64,000 nucleotides of DNA, taken from contig NZ_CP049744.1 of the NCBI RefSeq assembly GCF_000760935.2, positions 1,966,001 through 2,030,000 of the forward strand, given 5' to 3'. Within the stretch, counting starts at the first letter, position 1. The number at the start of each line of letters is the position of its first letter. A program made the position numbers and the translations under genes. Positions 42,501-51,706 of the stretch are shown here, piece by piece. The DNA comes from Rhodococcoides fascians A25f (GTDB lineage: Bacteria > Actinomycetota > Actinomycetes > Mycobacteriales > Mycobacteriaceae). The notes beneath the pieces were generated by a model. That model was given only the letters and a program-made list of their open reading frames with translations, was not told where the DNA came from and searched no databases.

Positions 42501-42853
42501 GCGATCCCATTGCCACCCTGCGCGAACTGGTGGATCTGCGCGATCGCGGATTGGCGTCGCCGCTGCCGATATCGACCGGCACTGCATCGGCGTACGCGGA
42601 GAAGCGGTTCGGCGGTGGATCCATCGAGGACGGTTACGACTCCGCCAGCTGGGCGTGGCGAGGAGACTTCGGCGACGGAAACGATCGCTCGTTGCGGTAC
42701 GTGCACGGTCCGACCCTGTCGTTCCAGACACTGCTGGCCGCGACCCCGCTCGCCGATGAAACCGACCCGTCCAACGAGACGAGCCGCTTCGGCGTCCTCG
42801 CCCGCACACTGTGGGACCCGTTGCTGACCGCCGAGAACATGGGGAACGCATGA
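39572..42853 (+). CDS. recC: Exodeoxyribonuclease V gamma subunit RecC
   Basis: A 1093-residue RecC, close to the family length of ~1100. The N-terminus (EIVSVPAKGVERWLTQRLS; GIAANIDFPSP) and the centre (HACHGPARQVEVLRESLLHL; VMCPDVETYAPLIRANFG) are helicase-like without a Walker A motif, as expected for this catalytically dead subunit that scans for Chi. The C-terminal part has the inactive nuclease-like fold. It is the first gene of the recC-recB-recD operon, and its TGA overlaps recB ATG. GTG 39572 has AGGGGA upstream. Confidence 0.95.
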   Translation: MLTLHRAERAGTLADALADVLSVPLDDCFTPEIVSVPAKGVERWLTQRLSSTLGSPDGDGIAANIDFPSPARLVSRAVGAVDDIDPDDDPWAMGRVLWTALSVIDECRTEPWAAVLFEHLGAGSEDHRVGRRWSTASHVAELFRAYGSQRPQMIRDWFAGRFTDGLGGDLDDDLQWQPRVWKLVRERIGSPSPAERLPETCARLRDAPDSVELPSRLSVFGPTRLTTDQLDILGALSEHREVHIWVPHPSPSMWTALENIPAVTRRRDDATALAVEHPLLASLSRDVRELQATTGSVAAQAVHHEGPEIANTLLGRIQSDIAADVSPTAAVESDDHVTTTDGTVQIHACHGPARQVEVLRESLLHLFAGDPTLEPRDVLVMCPDVETYAPLIRANFGQAALVHPGHRLRVRLADRGLRRTNPVLDVIATVLDFAEGRVTASELLDFAASGPVREKFSLTDDDLERLREWVTTSGARWGLTVRQREAFGLNGFRQNTFKSALDRILLGVAADETHNEYLDLALPLDDVDSNDIALAGRFAELVDRLASVLRALAGPASVTEWMRQLGRALDLLADVPTADEWQLAQAHREIADATEHGGSVELRLADVRAMLARRLAGRPTRANFRTGELTVCTMVPMRSVPHRVVVLLGLDDEVFPRVGSIDGDDILARDPALGERDIRSEDRQLLLDAVMSAEDKLLLFYTGADPVDGSVKPPAIPLRELMDVLEVTAGRSVEHRHPLQPFDPHNFEAERPFSFDTVALAGAVSQQRAPQPVPPFLPAALPPADRGDVELADVIAFVENPVQAFLRQRLGFRVPELEDDLADSLDIELDPLSRWNIGDRMLAAVLAGGDIGEFADAEWRRGTLPPFHQGRREMSDIRQIVGIIADAAAPFHEGPADTTDVSVDLGDGRRLTGTVTGIHGGVLARSSYSRLAAKHRLAAWVRLLAVAASEPGEWSAVTIGRASGMRPPRRSRLTAPRDPIATLRELVDLRDRGLASPLPISTGTASAYAEKRFGGGSIEDGYDSASWAWRGDFGDGNDRSLRYVHGPTLSFQTLLAATPLADETDPSNETSRFGVLARTLWDPLLTAENMGNA

Positions 42854-45800
42854 CCACCCTGCACGGATTCGACCTCCTCGGACCGATGCCTACCGGAACC
42901 ACCGTGCTCGAAGCCAGCGCCGGTACCGGCAAGACCTACGCGATCGTCGGACTGGCCGCGCGCTACGTCGCCGAGGGCATTGCCGAAATTTCCGACCTGC
43001 TTCTGGTGACGTTCAGCCGGGCCGCAACCCAGGAACTCCGCGATCGCACTCGCAGCAGATTCGCCTCGATCGCGCAGCACCTTGCAGACCCGGAAGCTGC
43101 TCGTGCAGAACGAGATCCATTGGTGTCGTTCCTGGCATCGGCCGAGGACGCCGAGGTGGAACGCCGTCGCAGAAGACTGCGAAAGGCACTGTCGGACTTC
43201 GATGCCGGGACCATCGTCACCACCCACAGCTTCTGTCAGCGCATGCTCGACGGGCTCGGAATCGCGGGGGAGCGCGAACCGGAATCGACATTCGTCGAAT
43301 CCGTGTCCGATCTACTCGAGCAGGTCGTGGACGACCTGTACCTGCAGATGTTCAGTGGCGACGACGAAGCGCCTGCATTCAGCAGGCGGGATGCGCACCA
43401 GTTGGCCTTGGCGGCCGTGGGCGACCAGCAGTCGATTCTGTACCCCGACACAGAAAATCTCGACGGGGACGACGGTAACCGCGAGCCGGCGCTCCGCGTG
43501 CAGTTCGCCCGAGAAGCGCGGCGGGAACTGGAAGGTCGCAAACGGCTGCTCGGGGTGCGTGACTACAACGATCTACTCGGACTCCTGCATTCGGTGTTGT
43601 CCGATCCCGTGCACGGTGAGGCCGCCTGTGCGCGAGTGCGAGACCGGTTCCGAGTGGTGCTGATCGACGAGTTCCAGGACACGGACCCGATGCAGCGGGA
43701 CATTCTGCGACGGGCGTTTCACGGATCGACGACCCTGATTCTCGTCGGCGATCCGAAGCAGGCGATCTACGCATTCCGCGGGGCAGAGGTGCTCAGTTAC
43801 CTCGATGCGGTCGAATCGGCAGACCACCTGTACGAGCTCACTGCCAACTGGCGCAGCGATTCCGGGCTACTCGATGCGCTGCACCATCTGTACGGCGGCG
43901 CAGCCCTCGGACACGACGACATCGTCGTTCACCGTGTCGAAGCCCGAAACCCACCGTCGCGGATGACCGGACACACCCCGCTGCGGCTGCGCTATCTTCC
44001 GAGAACCGGTGCAGGTCCCCTGCGACAAGGGTTTCCGGCAGTCGATCGACTCCGTTCCAAGGTCGCGGCCGACGTCGCGGCTGACATCGTCGAGCTGCTG
44101 TCCAGCCGTGCCACGATCGACCGACCGGACGGACCCCGGGCGATCGAACCGCGAGACGTCGCCGTGCTGACGCGAACTACCAAGCAGGTGGCGCTGATTC
44201 GAGACGCGCTGGACGCAGTCGGCGTCCCGTCGGTCGTGTCGAGCAGCACCAGCGTGTTCGGCACCGAGAGTGCCCGCCACTGGTTGTGGCTGCTGCAGGC
44301 GATCGAGCAACCGCATCGCACCGACCGCGTTCGACTTGCCGCCCTTACCCCTTTGCTCGGCTGGACTGCCGCTCAGCTCGACTCCGGAGCCGAGGATGCT
44401 CTGGCCCAGGTCAGCAGCCGACTGCGTGAATATTCGATACTCTTCGACGAGGCAGGGTTCGCTGCAGTATTCGAGCGAGTGTCGGCCCAGTCCGGACTCG
44501 ACGCCCGTTTGCTCGCAGTCGACGCGGGCGAACGGACCATGACCGATCTGCGGCATATTGCCCAATTGCTCAATCGCGCAGCAGTATCCGAGTCGTTCGG
44601 CATCACCGCACTCACTCGCTGGCTGACCGACCGCATCAAGGAACCGGCAGCCGGTGGATCCAGCGACCGCAGCCGACGACTCGACAGCGATTCCGCCGCA
44701 GTGCAAATCATGACGACACACGGCAGTAAGGGGCTCGAATTCCCCGTCGTCTACCTGCCGTATGCCTGGGACACGTTGTTCTTCAGCAAGCCGTCGACGC
44801 TGCTGCTGCACGAGAACGGCGACCGGATTCGAGACGTCGGTGGACCGTCGGGAGTGGGCTACGCGGCCAGAAAGATGATCAACGACCAGGAGGAAGCAGG
44901 CGAGGAACTGCGGTTGCTCTACGTCGGCCTGACCCGAGCGGAGAGCCAGATAGTGCTGTGGTGGGCACCGGGCCGCAATACCGCAACGTCGTCGCTGCAT
45001 CGCATGCTGTTCGGCCGCATCCCCGGGATTCCCCAACCGGAGCCGTCGTACAAGGTCCTCGACGATGCAACCACCGCGAACCGGCTTCAATCCTGGGTCG
45101 GGTCCGCTGCCGACATCATCTCCATCGAACCGGTGGGACCGGGTGCACCGTCCACGCGGCATTGGGTCAGACCCGGGGAACCGTTGCTCGACATTGCCGC
45201 CGCGCGGTTCGACCGAACTCTGGACCTGTTGTGGCGTCGAACGTCGTACTCCGCGTTGACAGCTCATGCCCACGACGCGGCGCACGTTCAGCCGGAGGTG
45301 GGGGTGACAAGCGAGGCCGAGCATCCCGAGAAGACCGACGAGCCGGCCGAACCTCAGTCGAACAGTGACTACACAGAAGATTCCAGGTTGGAGGGAATCG
45401 AGTCGCCGATGAACGGCATGCCCGCCGGCGCCGCATTCGGAACGCTCGTGCACGAGGCGCTCGAACACATCGACACCTCCGCTCCCGACTTGCTCGCCGA
45501 GCTCGAACTTCGCTGCAGTGCAGCGGTCGCCTCGCGCATGGCCGAGGTCGATCCAGTGGCGTTGGCCGCAGCCCTTCTGCCGGTGATGCACACGCCGTTG
45601 GGCTTCGGGACGCTTGCCGACATCGCGCCTTCCGACCACTTGGCAGAGCTGGACTTCGAGCTTCCGTTGGCCGGAGGTGACGATCCCGTGACGGCGACAG
45701 TTACCCTGAAATCCGTTGCGCGGCTGATGCGTCGGCACCTCGATGTCGGCGACCCGCTAGCGTCCTACCCCGATCTGCTCGACGGTATCGAAGAAACACC

Positions 45801-46185
45801 CCTGCGCGGCTTTCTCACCGGAAGTATCGACTCGGTTCTACGAGTGCCCGGACCGCGCTACGTGGTGGTGGACTACAAGACCAACCGGCTCGCCCGAGGT
45901 GATCTGACGACAGGCAACTTCACCCGAGAGAAGATGGCTGGAGAGATGATGCGCTCGCACTATCCGCTGCAGGCAATTCTGTATGCCGTTGCGCTGCATC
46001 GATATCTGCGGTGGCGTCAACCGGGATACGACCCGCAGGAACACCTCGGCGGAGTTCGGTACCTGTTCGTGCGGGGCATGGTGGGACCGCAGACCCCTGC
46101 CGGGTGTGGGGTGTTCGACTGGAATCCGCCCGCAGCGCTGGTGGTCGAGCTCTCGGATCTGCTTGCCGGAAAGGCGAATCGATGA
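42850..46185 (+). CDS. recB: Exodeoxyribonuclease V beta subunit RecB
   Basis: A 1111-residue UvrD-type helicase with a C-terminal nuclease domain. It has Walker A EASAGTGKTYAIVG (about 20-33), motif II VLIDEFQDTDPMQRD, STTLILVGDPKQAIYAFRGA, motif V TTHGSKGLEFPVVYLP, and the nuclease motif RYVVVDYKTNRLA near residue 1005, with its Asp and Lys. It is the main 3'-5' helicase and nuclease of RecBCD, which resects double-strand breaks and loads RecA. ATGA overlaps couple it to recC before and recD after. Confidence 0.96.
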   Translation: MTTLHGFDLLGPMPTGTTVLEASAGTGKTYAIVGLAARYVAEGIAEISDLLLVTFSRAATQELRDRTRSRFASIAQHLADPEAARAERDPLVSFLASAEDAEVERRRRRLRKALSDFDAGTIVTTHSFCQRMLDGLGIAGEREPESTFVESVSDLLEQVVDDLYLQMFSGDDEAPAFSRRDAHQLALAAVGDQQSILYPDTENLDGDDGNREPALRVQFAREARRELEGRKRLLGVRDYNDLLGLLHSVLSDPVHGEAACARVRDRFRVVLIDEFQDTDPMQRDILRRAFHGSTTLILVGDPKQAIYAFRGAEVLSYLDAVESADHLYELTANWRSDSGLLDALHHLYGGAALGHDDIVVHRVEARNPPSRMTGHTPLRLRYLPRTGAGPLRQGFPAVDRLRSKVAADVAADIVELLSSRATIDRPDGPRAIEPRDVAVLTRTTKQVALIRDALDAVGVPSVVSSSTSVFGTESARHWLWLLQAIEQPHRTDRVRLAALTPLLGWTAAQLDSGAEDALAQVSSRLREYSILFDEAGFAAVFERVSAQSGLDARLLAVDAGERTMTDLRHIAQLLNRAAVSESFGITALTRWLTDRIKEPAAGGSSDRSRRLDSDSAAVQIMTTHGSKGLEFPVVYLPYAWDTLFFSKPSTLLLHENGDRIRDVGGPSGVGYAARKMINDQEEAGEELRLLYVGLTRAESQIVLWWAPGRNTATSSLHRMLFGRIPGIPQPEPSYKVLDDATTANRLQSWVGSAADIISIEPVGPGAPSTRHWVRPGEPLLDIAAARFDRTLDLLWRRTSYSALTAHAHDAAHVQPEVGVTSEAEHPEKTDEPAEPQSNSDYTEDSRLEGIESPMNGMPAGAAFGTLVHEALEHIDTSAPDLLAELELRCSAAVASRMAEVDPVALAAALLPVMHTPLGFGTLADIAPSDHLAELDFELPLAGGDDPVTATVTLKSVARLMRRHLDVGDPLASYPDLLDGIEETPLRGFLTGSIDSVLRVPGPRYVVVDYKTNRLARGDLTTGNFTREKMAGEMMRSHYPLQAILYAVALHRYLRWRQPGYDPQEHLGGVRYLFVRGMVGPQTPAGCGVFDWNPPAALVVELSDLLAGKANR

Positions 46186-48044
46186 CGAGCGTGACCACCG
46201 CACTGCGCGGGAGCGGCCTTCTGCGTACGTTCAACGATGCAGGTGTACTCACCGCCGCCGATGTGCACGTGGCATTACGTCTGGGCGCGCTTGCCGGGGA
46301 GTCGTCGGAGCATGTGCTCTTGGCCGCTGCGCTGACGGTGCGTGCCGTGCGATCGGGATCGGTGTGCCTCGATCTGCGACGACTGCAAGATGTGACGGTC
46401 GACGAGGAATCCGACGTCGATCCAGGAGCGCTTCCGTGGCCCGACCTCGTCGAGGTCCTCGGCGCACTGTCGGCCAGTCCCCTCGTCGTCGGCAGTGCAA
46501 ACGGACCGTTGACGCCGCTGAAACTCGTTCACACCGATGAGGGTGAACTCCTGTATTTGGATCGATATCACCTGCAGGAGAGCACAGTTCGTGATGTTCT
46601 CGAGCAGCGATCTCAGTCTCACCCGCGGTCCGATGCCGCCGAGATCAGCCGTGCTCTGACCGAGCTGTTCGTCGACGAATCGGGTGCGCCCACCGTTGCT
46701 CCCGATCGTCAGCGGATAGCGGCAGCCCTCGCGGCGACCCAATGGACCACGGTCATCGCAGGCGGGCCGGGAACCGGTAAGACCCACACGGTGGCTCGGA
46801 TTCTGGCGTTGCTCGTCCGGGAACACGGAAGCGATCTGCGCATCGGGTTGGCGGCACCCACCGGCAAGGCCGCAGCCCGATTGCAGGAGTCGGTGTCCGA
46901 ACAAGCGGGGCTCCTCGGACTGCCGGTAGATCTGAAGGCGATGACCTTGCACCGGCTTCTGGGCTGGAAGCCCGGCAGCAAGACGAGGTTTCGCCACGAC
47001 GGGGAGAACCGCCTGCCCTACGACGTCATCGTCGTGGACGAAACCTCGATGGTGTCACTGACGATGATGTGCCGGCTGCTCGAAGCCGTCCGCCCCGAAT
47101 CACGCTTGATCCTGGTCGGTGACCCGGACCAGTTGACGTCCGTCGACGCAGGCGCGGTGCTGGCGGACCTCGTGGCCCGGCCGGTCACGGGCATCGAGAA
47201 CCCGGTGCTGGCGCAGCTCGTCGACGACGATTTCGCCGCCGCCGAGGATCCGGCAGAGGCAGCCCTGAGCCCGTTCGAGCGAGACCGATTGCGCGGCGGC
47301 GTCGTGCGGCTCAGTCGAGGCAGACGGTTCGGCGGGGCAATCGCCCAGTTGGCTGTGGCCGTGCGCGACGGCCGGGGCGACGACGTGATGGCGCTGCTCG
47401 AGTCCGGCGCAAAAGAAATTTCCTTCCATGGCCCCGACGACGTGGATGCGCTGCGTTCCGACGTGATTCAGACCGCAGCCGACGTCACCGCCGCCGCAGC
47501 AGCCGGAGATGCCTCCGCTGCGCTTCTGGGTCTGGAGAAGCATCGCCTGCTGTGCGCGCACCGCGAGGGCCGATGGGGTGTCGCGCGATGGGATCGCCAG
47601 GCGATGGAGTGGGTGGGAGAGCACAGCGGAACGATTCTCGATCCGTCACTGTGGTACCCCGGTCAGCCACTGTTGGTGACGGCAAACGATCACGAAGCGC
47701 GGATATACAACGGCGACACCGGCGTTGTGGTGTTGGGAGACAACGGAAACCCGATGGCAGCGTTTGCCCGCGGGCACGGCCATGTGCTGATCCACCCGAA
47801 CGTGCTCTCGTCGGTTCACACGGTGTACGCGATGACGATCCACCGCAGTCAGGGCAGTCAGTACGACACCGTCTCGGTTCTTCTCCCCGCCGAGGCATCG
47901 ACGCTGCTGACCCGAGAGTTGCTCTACACCGCAATCACTCGCGCACGATCGCACGTGCGGGTTATCGGCACCGAGGATGCCATTCGCGCGGGCGTCGAGC
48001 GTCAGGTGTTACGGGCGAGCGGTCTGCGACGAACGATCCTGTAG
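46182..48044 (+). CDS. recD: Exodeoxyribonuclease V alpha subunit RecD
   Basis: A 620-residue SF1B 5'-3' helicase. It has Walker A AGGPGTGKTHTVARIL (about 193-208), LAAPTGKAAARLQESV, motif II VVDETSMVSLTMM, VGDPDQLTSVDAGAVLAD and the C-terminal motif YAMTIHRSQGSQYDTVSVLLP. It completes a RecBCD enzyme with the two genes upstream. ATG 46182 overlaps the recB stop. The short N-terminal domain that contacts RecB precedes the helicase core. Confidence 0.95.
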   Translation: MTSVTTALRGSGLLRTFNDAGVLTAADVHVALRLGALAGESSEHVLLAAALTVRAVRSGSVCLDLRRLQDVTVDEESDVDPGALPWPDLVEVLGALSASPLVVGSANGPLTPLKLVHTDEGELLYLDRYHLQESTVRDVLEQRSQSHPRSDAAEISRALTELFVDESGAPTVAPDRQRIAAALAATQWTTVIAGGPGTGKTHTVARILALLVREHGSDLRIGLAAPTGKAAARLQESVSEQAGLLGLPVDLKAMTLHRLLGWKPGSKTRFRHDGENRLPYDVIVVDETSMVSLTMMCRLLEAVRPESRLILVGDPDQLTSVDAGAVLADLVARPVTGIENPVLAQLVDDDFAAAEDPAEAALSPFERDRLRGGVVRLSRGRRFGGAIAQLAVAVRDGRGDDVMALLESGAKEISFHGPDDVDALRSDVIQTAADVTAAAAAGDASAALLGLEKHRLLCAHREGRWGVARWDRQAMEWVGEHSGTILDPSLWYPGQPLLVTANDHEARIYNGDTGVVVLGDNGNPMAAFARGHGHVLIHPNVLSSVHTVYAMTIHRSQGSQYDTVSVLLPAEASTLLTRELLYTAITRARSHVRVIGTEDAIRAGVERQVLRASGLRRTIL

Positions 48045-48050
48045 CTCCGG

Positions 48051-48872
48051 TCAGCGGCACGCGTGCCGGGCCTCGTTCATCGCGGCGTCGATGCTTCGTG
48101 CGACCGAAAGCCAGGTGCGAGCCAGGCTGGACCACACAGCCACCGAGTCGTCTCGACCCGCGCCGGCCGCCCCCCGGGCCTGCGTGGCAGCCGAGCGATG
48201 GAGGGCCACGGCACGAGCCTTCAGATCGTCGAGGTCACTGTCGACGCAGACGGATCGAACGGCGTGTGGGTCGACTCGACGACCTGTCAACTGACACAGC
48301 GCCTGCAGCGAGCCCAGCTCGGCAGGAATCTCGGAGGGCGTCTCGGAAGAGTCGGCCGACGTGGCGGTCTCGGCCGCAGAGGCGACGAGCCCCCGCTGCA
48401 GGTCCCTCGGCCCAGATGACACGCCATCGGCTGCGACGCCCCACACACTGAGGAACGAGGGGTGCGGAACGTTCCAGATCTCGCGGAACGCAAGCGTGAT
48501 CATCTCGGCAACGAGCGCGGCATCGGCTCGTGAGTCGGTTCGCGTGAGATCAATGACCGATCCGTCGGCGATCGGCTTGCCGCGGTTCAGCCATCCGAAC
48601 TCGACCAACTGCACGTCCATGGCCGACGTCTCCGGGGCGTCCGGGTAGAGCAGCGAAGGAATCGCCGCAACGGTGACCAGGACTCCGGTGTCCGTCGCCG
48701 CCACATCGATGTACGGCCGCAAACCACGTTCGCCGGGGCTGGCCTGAGCGGCCGTGACCGTGACGTAGTCACGTCTGGGCAGGGACCGAAGGCATGCGTG
48801 CAGATTCTCGGTGAACGTGGCCCACGCGAGCGCGGTAGTGGAGTCGAAATGGCCGTTCTGCAGTGCGTTCAC
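48051..48872 (-). CDS. TY-Chap-like protein, paralogue of the gene at 35562
   Basis: A 273-residue acidic protein. It shares the PHPSFLSV segment and its context (LAFREIWNVPHPSFLSVWG, about residues 130-148) with the larger protein at 35562-36866, but lacks the extra C-terminal YbjN-like half. The N-terminal region (SLPRRDYVTVTAAQAS; YIDVAATDTGVLVTVAAIPS) is the matching beta-rich part. GTG 48872 has AAGAGGG upstream. It is convergent with recD, 6 bp apart. Function unknown. Confidence 0.65.
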   Translation of the reverse strand: MNALQNGHFDSTTALAWATFTENLHACLRSLPRRDYVTVTAAQASPGERGLRPYIDVAATDTGVLVTVAAIPSLLYPDAPETSAMDVQLVEFGWLNRGKPIADGSVIDLTRTDSRADAALVAEMITLAFREIWNVPHPSFLSVWGVAADGVSSGPRDLQRGLVASAAETATSADSSETPSEIPAELGSLQALCQLTGRRVDPHAVRSVCVDSDLDDLKARAVALHRSAATQARGAAGAGRDDSVAVWSSLARTWLSVARSIDAAMNEARHACR

Positions 48873-48952
48873 GGTGCAAACCCTCTTCTCGGACGAGAAC
48901 TGATGCCGGTGGGTTCAGACGGTAGCGAGGGGGTCCGACAAGAACGCGGGTG

Positions 48953-50158
48953 TCAGTAGACGTCCCGCAGGTAGCGCTTGGTCTGCTTGAGTTCGTTGAC
49001 GTAGTCCTCGGCGGCGTCGGGGGAGCGGCCGCCGTGCTCGGCGACGATCTCGTGCAGTGCTTCGTCGACGCCCTTCGACATACGGGCCGCGTCGCCGCAC
49101 ACGTAGAGATGCGCACCTGCCTCCAGCCAGCTGTACAGCTGCTTGCCTGCTTCGATCATCCGGTGCTGCACGTAGATCTTCTCGTGCTGATCGCGGGAGA
49201 ACGCCACATCCAGTCGATTCAGCAGACCGTCGCGCTCGAACCCGACGAGCTCGTCCTCGTAGAGGAAATCACTCGACCGATGCTGATCCCCGAAGAACAG
49301 CCAGTTGTCTCCCGCGGCACCTCGCGCGCGCCGCTCGTGCAGAAATGCTCGAAACGGTGCCACTCCGGTTCCGGGCCCGATCATGATGATCGGGGTGTCG
49401 TCGTCGGGCAGGCGGAACGACTTGTTGGCCGACAGGAACACACCTGCCTCGTTCCCGTCGCCGACTCGATCGGCGAGGTACGTCGAACAGACGCCGCCGC
49501 GGTCGCGCTCGGCCGACCGGTATCGGACGGTGGACACCGTCAGATGCACGGTGCCTTCGTGGGCGATCGGTGACGACGAGATCGAGTAGACACGATGCTG
49601 CAGTGGACGCAGCAAGCCGAGGAATTCGGCGGGATCGAAGGCAGGCGACCGGTCGAGATCGAGAACGTCCACGACGTCACGTCCCCACGTCCAGGCGTCG
49701 AACGATGCTCGGTCGCCGTTCTGCAGGACGTGATCGAGTTCTGCGTCGCCGGCGTGTTCGGCCACGGCCTCGATCAGGTCCATGGACGGGATACCGATTT
49801 CGTATTCCGTCGTCAGCGCCTGTGCGAGCGTGATCTCACCGGACTTGGTGTGCACGGCGGTGTCGGCGGGCACTCCGAGCCGGTCGACGACGGCCGCGAC
49901 GAGTGCTGCGTCGTTGACGGGTTTGACGGCGAAACCATCCCCGGCCTGGTAGGCGATACCGCTGTCGCCCAGCGCGATCGCGAAGTGCCGAACTTCCTTG
50001 GCCGACGCGGGACCGGACAGGCGTCGATTACTCAGAATCTGTGCGCGATAGGGATTCTTCCGATTCCACGGTGATCGCTTGGGCGCGGCCTTGGTGGTGC
50101 CGAGATCGCCGGTTGCAGCGTCGATGTCCTGTACCTGCCTTGCAATTGCCGTCGTCAC
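48953..50158 (-). CDS. Sulfite-reductase-type flavoprotein reductase (CysJ-like, no FMN domain)
   Basis: A 401-residue protein resembling the FAD/NADPH half of CysJ/cytochrome P450 reductase. It has the FAD motif RVYSISSSP, the GGVCSTYLADRV segment, MIGPGTGVAPFRAFLHERRA, and the C-terminal YVCGDAARMSKGVDEALHEI and YLRDVY, where the final Tyr would stack on FAD. The flavodoxin-like FMN domain of full-length CysJ is absent, so it must donate to a separate carrier or reductase. No sulfite reductase gene lies next to it. GTG 50158 has no strong Shine-Dalgarno. A CGTCAC-n5-GTGACG inverted repeat overlaps this start. Confidence 0.85.
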   Translation of the reverse strand: MTTAIARQVQDIDAATGDLGTTKAAPKRSPWNRKNPYRAQILSNRRLSGPASAKEVRHFAIALGDSGIAYQAGDGFAVKPVNDAALVAAVVDRLGVPADTAVHTKSGEITLAQALTTEYEIGIPSMDLIEAVAEHAGDAELDHVLQNGDRASFDAWTWGRDVVDVLDLDRSPAFDPAEFLGLLRPLQHRVYSISSSPIAHEGTVHLTVSTVRYRSAERDRGGVCSTYLADRVGDGNEAGVFLSANKSFRLPDDDTPIIMIGPGTGVAPFRAFLHERRARGAAGDNWLFFGDQHRSSDFLYEDELVGFERDGLLNRLDVAFSRDQHEKIYVQHRMIEAGKQLYSWLEAGAHLYVCGDAARMSKGVDEALHEIVAEHGGRSPDAAEDYVNELKQTKRYLRDVY

Positions 50159-50195
50159 GGTCTGTGACGGGTGGAGGGTCGAACCTTCTGAAACC

Positions 50196-51656
50196 CTAGT
50201 GGGGACCGCTCGAACTGCGGTGCAGGACCTCGATTCCGTCGGCCGAGTAGGCGACCTCGTACCCGTCGGACAGCGCCCGATCGATTGCCTGACGGTCACC
50301 GGCCTCGTCGGTCGGCCAGCCGGCAGGCCTCGCCCGATTGACGACGATCCAGTCCGGGACGGTCGAATCTGTGGCGCGTTGGGGAAAGACCGAGACGTCG
50401 TGATCGGCGACGAGTTGGGCCACGAGGTTGTTCGACGCTGCAACCTGGTCATCGGCGGGAATCCACTCCGAAATCTCCCGGGCGGTCGCGGCCTGCGGAT
50501 CGATCGTCCATTCCTGTGCGTGCACCATGCGCGCCATCGGTAGGAACGGCAACGCCACGACTGCGAAGACGGCTACGAACGCGAGGATGAAGTGACGACC
50601 GCGTTCGGTGAGCTGACCGTGTCGGTGACTGCGTGCGAACGCGTCGAGCAGAGCGATGAACACGATCACCATCAGGATTGCGTTGTAGTGGTAGATCGGC
50701 TTCCAGAAGTTGGTGTTGTCGCTGAGAAAGCGCCATGCGACCGTCGGGACGGCGATCAGCAGGAGCGGCGAGCGCAGGGCGAAGAATCCGGTGACCGCGA
50801 GCAGCAGAAAGGCTGTGGCCGCCCGAGAATCGCCGGCAACCAGGCCGTGTGCGGTGTCCGCGATGCCTTCACCCAGCGGGGGCAGCTTCGAGCCCTGGTC
50901 GTACGAGTTGTCGGAGCTGAGCATCGGGATGATCACCTTGACGGCGAGAATCACCCAGGTCAGGCCCCATACGGCTGTCAGTATCCCGAGGATTCGGGTT
51001 CGTCCGCCGGCCCACAGCGCCACCAGTGCGCCGATCACGACGACCGTCAGACCCATGTCCTCTTTGACGAAGACCAGCGGCAGAGCCCAGGCCAGAGCGG
51101 GCAGCCAACGCTGACGAACGAGGGCGACCATCGACATCGCCAGCAGCGGCATCGCGAACGCCACTTCGTGGAAGTCGAAATTCAGCGCCGCCTGAACGCC
51201 CCAGGACAGTCCGAACGCCGCCGCGATCACGGCACCGGTGGCCGCCCCGAACTTCTGTGTCGCCAGCCTGCTGATGGGGATCACGGCCAACGCGAACAAC
51301 ACGGCTTGGGCGATCAGCAACGTCTCGGCGTGTGGGAACACCCGATAGACGGGTCCCAGCAGCGCGGTGATGGGCGAGAAGTGATCACCGAGCGTGTTGT
51401 AGCCGGTACCCAGAAGATCGGAGGTCGGTGCACGAAACTGCGAGTACGACGCGACCTGTTGGACGAATATCCCCAGGTCGAATCCGGACGTGCGGAGTTG
51501 CCGATGGCCGAGCACGGACATCGTCGCGTACAGCGGTGCCAGGACGACGTACGCGAGAGCCGGCACGATCGTCTCTGCAGTGCGGATCCTCGTACGCCAG
51601 TCGAGGGGTGCGGTGTCGATGTCGGTGACAACCGTGGATTTCTCGATAGTGGTCAC
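50196..51656 (-). CDS. DUF2079 polytopic membrane protein
   Basis: A 486-residue membrane protein with about ten hydrophobic segments. It has the DUF2079 hallmark LRTSGFDLGIFVQQVASYSQF near the N-terminus, GDHFSPI in the following loop, and FDFHEVAFAMPLLAMSM. The family is related to GT-C-fold glycosyltransferase-like membrane proteins, but activity is not established. The C-terminal ~100 residues form an outer soluble domain (VAASNNLVAQLVADHDVSVFP). GTG 51656 is used. The flavoprotein gene begins 38 nt downstream on the same strand. Confidence 0.85.
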   Translation of the reverse strand: MTTIEKSTVVTDIDTAPLDWRTRIRTAETIVPALAYVVLAPLYATMSVLGHRQLRTSGFDLGIFVQQVASYSQFRAPTSDLLGTGYNTLGDHFSPITALLGPVYRVFPHAETLLIAQAVLFALAVIPISRLATQKFGAATGAVIAAAFGLSWGVQAALNFDFHEVAFAMPLLAMSMVALVRQRWLPALAWALPLVFVKEDMGLTVVVIGALVALWAGGRTRILGILTAVWGLTWVILAVKVIIPMLSSDNSYDQGSKLPPLGEGIADTAHGLVAGDSRAATAFLLLAVTGFFALRSPLLLIAVPTVAWRFLSDNTNFWKPIYHYNAILMVIVFIALLDAFARSHRHGQLTERGRHFILAFVAVFAVVALPFLPMARMVHAQEWTIDPQAATAREISEWIPADDQVAASNNLVAQLVADHDVSVFPQRATDSTVPDWIVVNRARPAGWPTDEAGDRQAIDRALSDGYEVAYSADGIEVLHRSSSGPH

Positions 51657-51706
51657 GAGGACCGATGTCTACAGCACGGACGTGAGATGTTCCTGAGAAC
51701 CGCAGG

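Noticed and set aside
40547..45738. Very long open frames antisense to recC and recB (hundreds of codons each)
   Set aside because: They lie wholly opposite strong RecC and RecB coding sequence, have no homology-like motifs or ribosome sites, and are the usual artefact of GC-rich codon bias.
50153..50169. CGTCAC-n5-GTGACG repeat at the flavoprotein start as a regulatory site
   Set aside because: The arms are only 6 bp and overlap the start codon; too short to claim without binding data.
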